Made by a program: the position numbers and the translations under genes | Shown here: positions 46,501 to 56,156 of the stretch, piece after piece | Position numbering within the stretch: the first letter of the stretch is position 1 | Layout of the letters: each line of letters starts with the position of its first letter | Assembly (NCBI GenBank): GCA_963556145.1 | Contig: OY744461.1 | Span: 9,000,891 to 9,064,890 of the forward strand | Length of the DNA stretch: 64,000 bases | From: Hygrocybe punicea | Lineage: Eukaryota > Basidiomycota > Agaricomycetes > Agaricales > Hygrophoraceae | Reading direction: 5' to 3' | The notes under the pieces: generated by a model | Seen by the model: only the letters and a program-made list of their open reading frames with translations | Databases searched by the model: none | Told to the model about the DNA's origin: nothing

Positions 46501-46764
46501 CATTACCAAGGTGATAGTTCCTGCACTATAATTGTTTGCTGTATTCACATTTACCAAGGCGATGCTGCACTGCAGGTTATCGATATCCCATCAATCCAAT
46601 CCGTCGTCTCAATGATTCCATACTTCAAAATCTTGGAAAACGGTGACTTTGAAACACCCGAAACCGAACATTTTTTAGTAGAAAAGCCGGGTTTGGATAT
46701 TGCATCGCTTTTAGGAGATGAGGTTCTTGATGACGAGGACGAGGACGATGATTTATATGCATAG
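43522..46764 (+). CDS. Tnp2-like DDE transposase, apparently intact
   Basis: Exons 43522-43797, 43853-46291, 46339-46510 and 46559-46764 give 1030 residues; introns of 55, 47 and 48 bp, all GTGAG/GTGAT...AG. No stop or frameshift. N-terminal 190 residues are variable; then a Cys cluster CINSC...CPIC (44352-44420). Candidate catalytic residues of the Tnp2-like fold: DGAQLYRD (44708), DIMHL (45349), TMETTIGNLG (45886). HGKHGC (45031) and a KWARLRLPN-type end follow; exon 3-4 adds DFAEVLYFF and an acidic C-terminus. The family is that of the CACTA/Tnp2-like transposases widespread in mushrooms; it would cut and rejoin element ends in the nucleus. Confidence 0.88.
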
Positions 46765-47205
46765 TAATAGTCACTCTATGTATAGATTCTTCAAGTTGAT
46801 GAGGAGTACGGCGATGACGATCACTATGTATAGCATTGCATATAACATCTGTTGTTCTCACACTACCATCTGCACATCCTGCCCCCCAGTGTTCCATCTC
46901 TCTCGCACCACTAAGCCTCCACAATGGAGCAGGCAGAGCCATTCTATCAGAATGTGCAATCAACTATGCAAAATTGGATGTATAACCAGCCGACGCATTC
47001 CCAGCCGACGCATTCCCAGGCTTCTTACCTTGGGCTCGGACAATATGCAGTATTTTTTTTGGTGGTCCTCTCTTTGCATGCCAACTCATGTCTTTTGTAG
47101 AACCCTCCAGGAGCATTGACTCTTGCCGATAATTCATTGATGTCCAACAGTGGTTATGACAAATTTGGAAGCGCTACCGCAAACCCTGCATATATGCACA
47201 TGCAA

Positions 47206-49168
47206 CATCAGGAAAAACACTTTGGCTCTCACGTTATCCTGGGAATGTTGCGTTTTCCCAGGGTGTCACAGGGGTGTCTGAGAGTGTCTGAGAGTGTCTG
47301 AGAGTGCTGCAGACTACCTCAGAGTCCCATATAGTTTACATGTTAGAGAATACATTCTGGACACTGCACCTGTACCCACAGTACTAATAGGGTTGACCAT
47401 GGGTTCATGACATGGCCAACACCGCACCTGTACCTGCTGAACCTGCACATATAATGGGTATAACCTGTACCTGTCCATTCTGAGCTGCGGTCCCCTGGTT
47501 ACCCATACCTGTCAGTTCAAACCTATGGTCCCCTGGTTTGTCAGAGCCAGCGCATGCCCAATGTTGTTGCAAGCACCCAGCACACATCAATTGACATGGC
47601 TGGTTTGTTTTGCAACAGCGCAGCAGCCCATGAGCCCTTGCCATTGTTCCGAGATTGTCAGTGTAAGTAAACATAATATAAAATAGAGATGGACAGGCAT
47701 ATGAATGCCTGCCCACCCCATCCGTAACCTGACCACCATGGTCATCGCTGTCTGTCTGTTCATGTTAGTTGGTGTGTACACGAACACCTGCCCACCCCAT
47801 CCACACCCTGGTACCTCACGGGTACAATGCCGACATCAATTGATGTCGCAGTGCACTTCCGTGAGGTGTTTGGGTGTGGCGAGCTGTGATCTGAGGGTGT
47901 TGGTGGGGTGTTTGGCATGGTGTTGGTGAGAGGGGTGTGTTGGTGTGGCCGTGGGCATTGGCAATGGTGTGGCTGTGGCTGTGGCTGTTGTCATTGGCAT
48001 GGATGTTGATGCCGGTGTGGATGTCGGCATTGGCATTGATGTTGGCGCTGGCATTTTGCATTTTTGGTTTTAACAGCGCTGTTAGTAAAATAAAATAAAT
48101 AAACTGAGTAAAAACTTAGCAATAGCAGCAGGAGTGGGTGCACCACTGCCTGCTGCATCTTTTCCATCATGGTTGCATCAATATTGTTGTTGTTGTGTTG
48201 TTGCGTGCAAGTTTTGATGCATCATGGTACCAGGTTTGGTTGCATTGCAATTGTGGTTGTAGCTGAAATAGAGAAGTTGAAATGGATAAGTAGTGAAAAA
48301 AAGAAGTACTTACCTTGTTTCTGAGGGTTGCTGAGTATGTTGAGTCAATGTTTCGTGTCTACATCTTGCATCTATGTTTCGCGTCTATGTTTACAGTAAG
48401 GTCACATGATATAAGTTCACGCGATTTCATACATGAAAATATATATTTCAGTATCTACCTAGCTAAATAGAGGTTGTGGTTTGCAGTTTTAACTGGGGTT
48501 GGATCAGTTCCATTTGGCATCACTAACCTGGGGACTCTTGAAAACTATGTCCTAAAAAGGTGTCTATTTTATGGCGATAAAATGATTGCCTTTTTTGGAC
48601 ACCTTACCGCTACATTGGCAATGTTTGGCATGCATTTCTATCAAACACAGACAAATGGTCTGTGCACATCTTCAAACACTATATAACTTGGCATGCTTTG
48701 CTTATCCGACTCACTTAACTTAAGGTTGCTTTGTAAGTCAACCAGCTATATTGTCATTGATAATTAATTTTAGAATGAAGTGTTATTTAATAATTGATAG
48801 TTAATATTTCCGCATATCAAATATAACTGAGATTAATTAGAATTATATTATTCGTATTTTTAATAATATTCAGAGCATTTTGACCCTCTTGTTACTTTGT
48901 GAATGAATATCTCAGCTTTCCGGATAATAAGCACATTGTAGAGCACTGCAGAACACCAATAATTCAATAAGTTCCCAGAGCTCCAGAGCTCTTTCTGACA
49001 CTCTGAGGACCGCCCTGAGAGTATTTCAGAGTGTCTCAGGATGCTCTCAATGCAAAATAGTCAGCCACTGTGCTTTCAGACCATCCCAGGTCACTCTGAG
49101 AACTCTGGTGCTCTGAGCACTCTGACACACTCTTAGAGTGTCTCAGAGCTATAGTGTTTTTCCTGATG
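47206..49168. mobile_element. Element I: CTCTGAG-repeat element with CATCAGG ends, holding F
   Basis: Ends CATCAGGAAAAACACTTTGG and, inverted, CATCAGGAAAAACACTATAG. Subterminal regions full of CTCTGAGAGTG words (47270-47325, 48985-49150). Flanks CAA / AACAAC; removal restores the ORF2 frame (MQ^QRLAMLEKENI). It shares its first 11 bases and its AACA-containing flank with the MITE at 9748-10163. No gene. F lies inside. Confidence 0.8.
47388..48525 (-). mobile_element. Element F: hairpin element with mismatched ends
   Basis: Left end TAGGGTTGACCATGGGTTC (as element C), right end, inverted, TAGTGATGCCAAATGG (as element E). No target duplication (AGTACTAA / ACCTGGGG). Read on the minus strand from 48525: module GTGAACTTATATCATGTGAC near 48408-48427; intron-like 48313-48263 (GTAAGT...TTTCAG); hairpin 1 48156-48125 with GCAGCAGG/CCTGCTGC arms; intron relic ending TTTACTAACAG (about 48069); GGCATT-type repeats 47880-48056; hairpin 2 47867-47813 with ACCTCACGG/CCGTGAGG(T) arms. 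A second TCAATTGA site at 47588. Probably a recombinant of two families. Confidence 0.7.
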
Positions 49169-50206
49169 AACAACGCCTGGCGATGTTAGAGAAAGAAAAT
49201 ATTGCACTCACAACTGAATTGAATGCCACCAAGTGAGTACGACATCTCAGATGATCTACTTTACTGTTTTATTTGTCGGCTCTAGGTCCATGCTCTCTGA
49301 ACTTTTCCAAAAGCTTCCTTTGACTGTATCTGACAGCCAGATAAATGGTCTACCACCATGCAAGAGCTCGCTGCTTCCACTTGAAAGGGTGAATTTTCCA
49401 AATGTCAAGTTCTGGACCAAAAAGCTTTTTAGGAAGGCGCGCCAAGAGACAATCGGAGACACTAACGCTCTTGCGACTTCAAAGAAGAAATGAGGCCAAC
49501 TGAAACAATGCGACAACAACAATACCGATGATGAAACAGATGAACAGAGACATATTTACCTCGAGGACGAGAATGGCATTCCAGTCACTACCGAATGCCT
49601 ATGGCAAATCTCGGTCAAAGCACGACAATGCTGGTTCTCACTGCACAAAGCACTCCTAGCGCCCCCTACATGGTCCAAAATTGATACTAATGCTTGCGAC
49701 TACTTCAGGTCAGAGATGCTTCACAACTTTCCCGAATTCCGGCTTTGCGAAGGATCTTGGAAGCTGGATCACTGGGCGACTCTAAACTATCCATCATGGT
49801 GTAAAAACCACATCAAGACAAAAGCCGTACCAAGTGCAGAAAAGCTGAACAAAAAGGCAAAGCTCGAAACTGACAATCCCGCACCCAATCCCAACGTACT
49901 TCCGGTTTTAGACGATGCTAAGCTGATTTGCATGGATGACCAGTTAGAGGATGACACCCTTGACAGCTGCAAACTTATTTCCAAACACCACCCAACTGCC
50001 ATCGCTGGACCAGCACAAATAAAGCCAGTTTCGGTACGTTACATACCTTAGTGTTCAAGTGTTCAATTGTTTTTGACAAGGTTCATAGTCAAAGTTGAAA
50101 TTTGCAAATCCTCTGTAAGCCGATCGCGCATTATCATAGCATATGCTGACTGTTCTCTAGTGACAATATAGATGCCAAGCTCGATCACAACAATGAAATG
50201 AACTGT

Positions 50207-50770
50207 ATTGTACCTGGCTCATCTTCATCTGCACCAGCACCACTTGCGCCGAAACCTGTCTCATTTCTGTCTGCACCAGCTCTGACTGATTCTTCTTCGC
50301 TTGTACCTGGCTCATCTTCGTCTGCACCAGCGCCACTCGTGCCAAAACCTGTCTCATTTCTGTCTGCACCAGCTCCGACCGACTTTTCTTCGCTTGTACC
50401 TGGCTCATCTTCATCTGCACCAGCACCACTCGCGCCAAAACCTGTCTCATCTTTGTCTGCACCAGCTCCGACCGATTCTTCTTCGCTCGTACCTGCCTCA
50501 TTTTCGTCTGCACCAGCGCCACTCGCGCCAAAACCTGTCTCATCTTTGTCTGCACCAGCTCCAACCAATTCTTCTTCGCTCGTACCTGCCTCATCTTTGT
50601 CTGCACCAGCACCACTCATGCTGAAACCTGTCTCATTTCCATCTGCACCGGCTCCGACCAATTCTTCTTCGCTCGTACCTGGCTCATCTTCATCTGCACC
50701 AGCGCCACTCGCGCCGAAACCTGTCTCATCTTTGTCTGCACCAGCTCCGACCGATTCTTCTTCGCTCGTA
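50207..50770 (+). repeat. 93-bp coding minisatellite in ORF2
   Basis: Six tandem 93-bp units, each encoding a 31-residue Pro/Ala/Ser repeat (LVPGSSSSAPAPLAPKPVS then a variable Phe/Ser and LSAPAPTDSS). Unit 4-7 borders vary (VPASFS, VPASSL). The frame is kept throughout, and the three-fold unit also leaves the complementary strand open. Confidence 0.9.
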
Positions 50771-51763
50771 CCTGCCTCATTTTCGGCACCTGATTCATCT
50801 TCGTTGGCACTTGATTCGGCTTCATCACTCCTCACGTTGTCTTTGTCCACAACAGCACCCGATTCATCTTTTTCTGCACCAATGGCAGTTGAAGGCCTCA
50901 AAAATGGCAAAAATTTACCCAAATCTGCTTATGCCGTTCCAGGGCCTGCAAACATGGCTAGGTGAGGATTTCATATCTTTGTGTAGCTTCCGACATGATG
51001 CTGTTTATCATTCTAGAAATATATGCATGCGCGAATGGCTTAAGATGAACCCACATGGTCTAAAGAACGACTTCAAGAACTATTTCACCAGTGACAAACA
51101 GAAGGTAGGTGAATGTGAATGTATTTTGTATGACATTCACGGCACAGTCTTTGCAGCACTATGGCACCCTAGCTAAAGCCATGGTACGTGTTATATAGAG
51201 ACCGAGAGGGCGCTAACTCGGATTTGCTACCTACAGAAGAACGGGAAAGCAACTACGATCAATGAACCGACCTGATTCGTGCACCAACTTAGATTTCTTT
51301 TCGATACACTGTAGAGATGGGGAATGGAATGGAAATGGGATGGAAGCAGGGCGTAAATGGGGTGGGAACAGGACCGGAAGAGGACCAGAATGGAACCAAG
51401 CGCGGGATAAATGGACCTAACCTGTATTGTAGTATTAATCGTTGGCAATGCAACAGAATGACTGGAAAACAAGGGATTCAATTGAGAAGTGTAGAGTACA
51501 GTAGATTAAAAACACACTATTGCCGAAAAAAATTGATAGGATCAGAAAAATATATAGTATAAGAAAGATTGTCGATTTCAGTCATTTATATCTATTATAA
51601 TCAAAGAAAATGCAGATAAATCTACCCTAAATAACGGACTTTGGACTGGGCCTCAGCTTTTGGCTTCGCCCATCTCCTCAAATATTTTCATAATTTTGCC
51701 TAATTTTACTAGCCTAAAAAGGCAATTTTTCAAAAAACATCGGCTATAGCCATGGCAACACTA

Positions 51764-53418
51764 GACACGAAAAGATTCCAAATTGCAAATGGCTCTCTTG
51801 GTCCATGGTTTTGTTACTGTCCCACAGGATGGCCACCAATATCCAATGACTGGTCTCATCAATTGTGGTTATATGATTTGCGCTATCGATACTGGTTATG
51901 TTCAAGCACATAATATTCCAATGAAGCCATATCTCAATCCATTCAACTCGTATATGAGCGATGGAACACAGCCAAAAACAGGACAGATCACGGAATATTG
52001 CGAATTGCAATTACGGCTTGGCGATCATCAGGAATTACTACGATTTGCAGTTACAACATTGGTGAAAATGGACATCTTCCTTGGTTATGACTGGTTGAAG
52101 AAACATAATCCAGAAATTGATTGGCGAGAAAACGAGATCAAGTTCTCTCGATGTCTTTCTGGTTGTGGAAAACCATCAACAATACGTTCAACGGAATTCA
52201 ATACAGTCATCTGGGAACGTCCCCTCTGGTTTGATGAAGTCATGCAAGAAACAATGGAACCTGCACATTTCCGTTCCTTCATGATGAAATCAACAGAACT
52301 TACCATCAAGGCACAAGAACAGCAAAAGGAAAAGACTTTCAAAGAATTGGTCCCTGAAGTATACCATGAATATCGTGATGTTTTTGAACCGTCTGGTTTT
52401 GATGAACTTCCTGCACGAAAACCATGGGATCATGCTATCACATTAAAACCTGATGCACCGGATCATCATGATTGTAAACTCTATCCATTATCACCTATTG
52501 AACGACAAGATCTTGATAAATTCCTTGATGAAAACCTGAAGACAGGATGAATACGACCATCAAAGTCACCATATGCCTCTCCTTTCTTTTTTGTCTCCAA
52601 GAAAGACGCTGCTGAACGACGACCAATACAGGATTACCGCTGGCTAAATTCTTGGACCGTTGATGATAAATATCCACTTCCATTAATCAACGACATCATC
52701 AACCAGCTAGCAGATGCAAAATTCTTTACTAAACTGGACGTCCGATGGGGATTCAACAATGTCCGAATCAAAGAAGGTGATGAACACAAAGCCGCTTTCT
52801 TAACACCAAAAGGATTGTTTGAACCAACCATCATGTTCTTCAGATTAAAGAATTCACCACCGACGTTCCAACGGTTGATGAACCATGTCTTCCAATATGA
52901 GATACGTGAAGGTTGGCTTTTGGTGTACATGGATGATATCCTGATCTTCTCCAAATCACTCGAAGAAAACCAAAAATGGACAAAACAAGTGTTGAAGATC
53001 TTCCGTGAAAACAATTTGTTTTTGAAGCCAAAGAAATGTACATTCAACAAAGAAAAAGTCGATTATCTCGGACTCGTTGTCGGACAGGGTCAGGTACAGA
53101 TGGACCCAATCAAGACTAATGCCATTACTGATTGGCCAATACCGACAAACAAAACAGAATTGCAATGATTCATCGGTTTCCTTAATTTTTACCGACGCTT
53201 CGTAGAGAACTTCTCTCATATCGCCACTCCTTTGCATCGATTGACGGGTAACGAAAAATGGGAATGGACCGAAGAACAACAGAATGCATTCAATCGATTG
53301 AAAACAATCATTACAACCAATCCAATCCTTGTTTCACCCGTTCCTGACAAAAAGTTCATCCTTGAATGCAATGCATCAGACTTCGCAATCGGTGCCATTT
53401 TATCACAAGAACAACCAG
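51764..53418 (+). pseudogene. Ret-2 protease and reverse transcriptase, truncated
   Basis: Starts with the second duplication copy and continues KDSKLQMALLVHGFV. Retropepsin-like region (GLINCGYM, FLGYDWLKKHNPEIDW), connection (YHEYRDVFEP, LPARKPWDHAI), RT fingers ([21 protein letters not shown]), palm [15 protein letters not shown] and [12 protein letters not shown] (52925), thumb, then NFYRRFVENF and RNase H start ECNASDFAIGAI. TGA at 52548-52550 and 53166-53168 stand at Arg positions. Cut at about 53418 before the rest of RNase H and integrase. Confidence 0.85.
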
Positions 53419-54019
53419 ACAGTTCGCAGCACGATCTTCGGAACTCGTTTTTTATTAGCCGTTCCTCAATATTGGACACAAGAAGGTCAGGCGAACAGGA
53501 CTGTAGGAATCGCTGAAGCTGCAAGGAACTGGCTCGATTCTCTACAAGTGCTATTCTGCGCTTGACATTTTTTTTTGAAGCACCCCACGTTCCTTATTTT
53601 TTATTTGTTTTTTGTATTATCATCAACTCGAATCAACGCTCCGCACCCCTCACTGCTCTCTGACCAAGTCCAGAAAGTCAGACAAGAAACGATGTTTATC
53701 CTCCCTGTAAACCCTCATCCTCAGAAGCCATCAACAGCATATGGAATTCACCCCCGCTGTCGCTACTCCCATGTTCATCACAGAATTCTTCCATCACAAC
53801 AATGTCAATTCACATTCACCTTTCCATCGGATTTGGAGGACAAATTTATAGTGCTCATTCTGGAGTCCAGAATGGCCCAAGAATACATCCGAAACAGTAA
53901 ATAGATGCACAAGATGCCCTGCATAGACAATTTCACAAGCATCTTGGTGATGGGAGGAATGATTTCATTGTTTGAAGAGTAGCAACTGGGGACAGTTGAT
54001 TTTTCTTGTCTTGTGCGAA
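53419..54019 (+). other. Unassigned sequence between Ret-2 and the LTR
   Basis: Short plus-strand frames only (53430-53560 reads FLLAVPQYWTQEGQANRTV; 53575-53904 is open). I recognise no domain. It may be the 5' side of the second Tnp2-type element. Confidence 0.3.
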
Positions 54020-54129
54020 TGTCATGATCCAAACAGGATTCGGATCAAAACATAGTAATATGCTGTCACTAGTCACCATCCCTACAGCACACATCACATT
54101 ACAAGGACCATTCATACTGGAATGCCCCC

Positions 54130-54375
54130 ATCTGCATATGGAGTAGAAAGGAATACCCTTATCTGCATATAGGACACACAGGAAATCCTTATCTGCACAT
54201 AGGACATACATGAAACCCTTATCTAAACAAGGGACATGCAAGGAAACCCTTATCTACAGAAGGGACATACAAGAAAACCCTTATCTATGCAGAGGAAATG
54301 AAGGAATACCCTTATCTTAACTGATAAGGCCCCCAAGACATCTTATCAGAGGCCAAAGAAGCACAAGAAGCACAG
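54130..54375 (+). promoter_or_regulatory. TTATC (GATA-type) tandem array
   Basis: Six or seven imperfect tandem units of about 35 bp, each with CCTTATCTRCA or similar followed by AGGGACATAC, plus further TTATC/GATAAG sites to 54510. TTATC is the complement of GATAA, the core bound by fungal GATA factors. The same array occurs inverted at 59065-59310. Confidence 0.7.
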
Positions 54376-54599
54376 CCACATCCTTATCTCCAATCATAGA
54401 GATAACACATGCCACCCATCATTCCCTGATCAAGAAGCACATCACATTTCATATCAATTGATCAAATACAGCCCAGCCCTGATCTTATCTTTTTCTTAAC
54501 TGATAAGGATACCCACATGGCATGGCATCAATTGATCAAGAAGCACAGCCTCAGGAAGATGATTCTAGAAGCACACCCTGGCACAGCCCTTGCCTCTGA

Positions 54600-54995
54600 T
54601 TCACACACCCAAGATTAGACCAGTGGCATGACTCACTCCCATCAAATGTGACTCATTGGTCTATCCATGACAAATTATGACCCTTATGACATACTCATGA
54701 CCCCCCATGACTCATTATGACCACCCATGACTAATTATGACTATTTCTGACTCATTATGCCCCCTCCTTTGATTATAATACCTATGTGACTCATTAATTG
54801 ACTCTGTATGAGTCACAAACCCATGCCTTCCTTTCTTATGACTCCTTATGAGTCATAACCCCCCATGCCTTTCATCATTATGACTCCTTATGAGTCATAA
54901 ACCTATGCCTCTCCTCTATATGACTCCCTATGAGTCATATCCTATGCTCTCCATTTGATATACCATTCTATGACTCAGTATGACTCCTGCTGTAG
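54600..54995 (+). promoter_or_regulatory. TGACTC/GAGTCA (bZIP-type) array and TATA box
   Basis: Roughly twenty TGACTC or GAGTCA hexamers in 400 bp, several in the palindromic arrangement TATGACTCCTTATGAGTCATA repeated three times (54836, 54881, 54919). TGACTCA is the Gcn4/AP-1-type bZIP site. The array ends just upstream of GGTATATATAGAGCCC at 55000, a likely core promoter of the LTR. Confidence 0.7.
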
Positions 54996-56156
54996 AATAG
55001 GTATATATAGAGCCCAGTTTCTGCTGGAGATGGCTCAGTCACCTAATCTGACAGGCCCAGTCACAGGACAGTCCCTCTCCCAGATTCTGATTCACCCCAT
55101 CTGTATTTGTTTGTATTACCTACTTTGGTAGTAGCTAGTACCCAAATACCAATTGCAGTTCAAGTCATCATTCATTTGTTTAAGGATATCAATCTCAGAT
55201 ATATTGATACTCCCTTATTACTTGTTTGATACATATTCTTTGTGTTCTGTCACGTAGTACAGTCACATTCAATTTCTTTCAAGTTCTATTGATCATCACC
55301 AAAGATATCCCAGTACTTTATTCTGCACTAGTAGCCAATGTGCGTTTGAAGCTTTGGAATAAAGTCCGATATCTTGATCATCAATCCTACTTGCCTATTG
55401 TTCAGTTCATTCATTCTGTACATAGTATTTTGTCACACCTCCCTTTTGTTTGACATCTACTGTTACATCGCCCATCGCCCATCGTCTATTGCCCATCGTC
55501 CATAATCTATCACTCATCCCTATTGTACCTTTGCTCATTGTATACTTGCTACTTGTATACTTGACTGTTGTACACTCATTCATCTTACACTGTTCATACT
55601 TGCTTGAGTTATTATCCACTTATACTCTCGCATACCTCTTGTCACTCAAAGTCTTTACCTTCAGTAGGGAAGACCTCACTGTTCACTCATCCTCTATAAG
55701 TCATACATCTGACTTATATTATTGTCAAGTATTTGTTGTATCCCTCAAAGCTAACCTTTGATAGGATTCACACCACAACCCAACCACCCAACAGGAATAC
55801 CCCAGAGTTATTAAAGAGCTAAATCCTTGTTCCTAAAGGACAACAAGGTAATTTCCCGATCAACGACGCACTCCGGAAACCCTTGGTGTGGATTTGTTCA
55901 AACACTTCCCACGCAAAACAGCGCTTGTATTAATCATCCTAGATATTACTGATTATCCGTTTAAAGGAATTAATATACCTGACTGTGTGTATGATGAAGT
56001 TAAATAGAAGCATCGGCGAGAGCATACACAAAGGGAACTTATGCCTTGAAATTCATTCCTAGCCATGGAGATTGATCCCAAAGTGATAGGGCAGCCTCTG
56101 CCTGGTGCGCCATCCAACAAGCACTATCTGTTCCCTGCAACAGAAACCCAGATCAA

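Larger units (their letters stand above)
46924..51200 (+). pseudogene. H accessory gene (ORF2), one stop and one insertion
   Basis: Starts MEQAEPFYQNVQ at 46924. Exon 1 46924-47049; intron 47050-47100; exon 2 47101-47205 resumed at 49171-49232 (element 47206-49170 removed, in frame); intron 49233-49285; exon 3 49286-50033 with a TGA at 49491-49493 (Arg expected). Further exons: the 93-bp repeat region 50198-50960, then a piece near 51000-51110 (REWLKMNPHGLKNDFKNYF). Features: Gln/Asn-rich start, LEKENIALTTELNATK coil, an acidic block, and a conserved-looking domain CLWQISVKARQCWFSLH...FRSEMLHNFPEF. Its function is unknown; a DNA-binding partner of the transposase is the simplest guess. Confidence 0.7.
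43152..51763 (+). mobile_element. Element H: 8.6-kb two-gene Tnp2-like DNA transposon
   Basis: Terminal inverted repeats of about 110 bp, near-identical (TAGTGTTGCCATAGCTATAG at the left), perfect 8-bp duplication GACACGAA (43144-43151, 51764-51771) in Ret-2. The left repeat contains a 149-bp MITE (43263-43411) absent from the right. Two genes on the plus strand: an apparently intact transposase (43522-46764) and an accessory gene (46924-about 51200). The latter is split by the element at 47206-49168, which contains F. Confidence 0.93.
29107..53418 (+). mobile_element. Ret-2, younger chromovirus copy split by X and H
   Basis: Pieces 29107-30917, 42640-43151 and 51764-53418 join into LTR, gag, protease and RT/RNase H of the Ret family. 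X (30918-42639) sits at duplication ACGT and H (43152-51763) at duplication GACACGAA; removing both gives an uninterrupted reading. It is cut within RNase H at about 53418, so integrase and the 3' LTR are absent. Far fewer stops than Ret-1. Confidence 0.88.
54020..55920 (+). repeat. 1901-bp LTR, plus orientation
   Basis: TGTCATGATCC to CGCAAAACA, the reverse complement of 57520-59420, with no difference seen in the stretches compared. It contains a TTATC array, a TGACTC array, a TATATATAG box at 55003 and a downstream transcribed-looking region. Its flanks (CGAA / GCGC) do not form a target duplication, unlike the other copy. Confidence 0.8.

Noticed and set aside
54100..54330. CRISPR-like array (regular 35-bp repeats)
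   Set aside because: The units are contiguous and imperfect with no unique spacers, and the context is a eukaryotic LTR.
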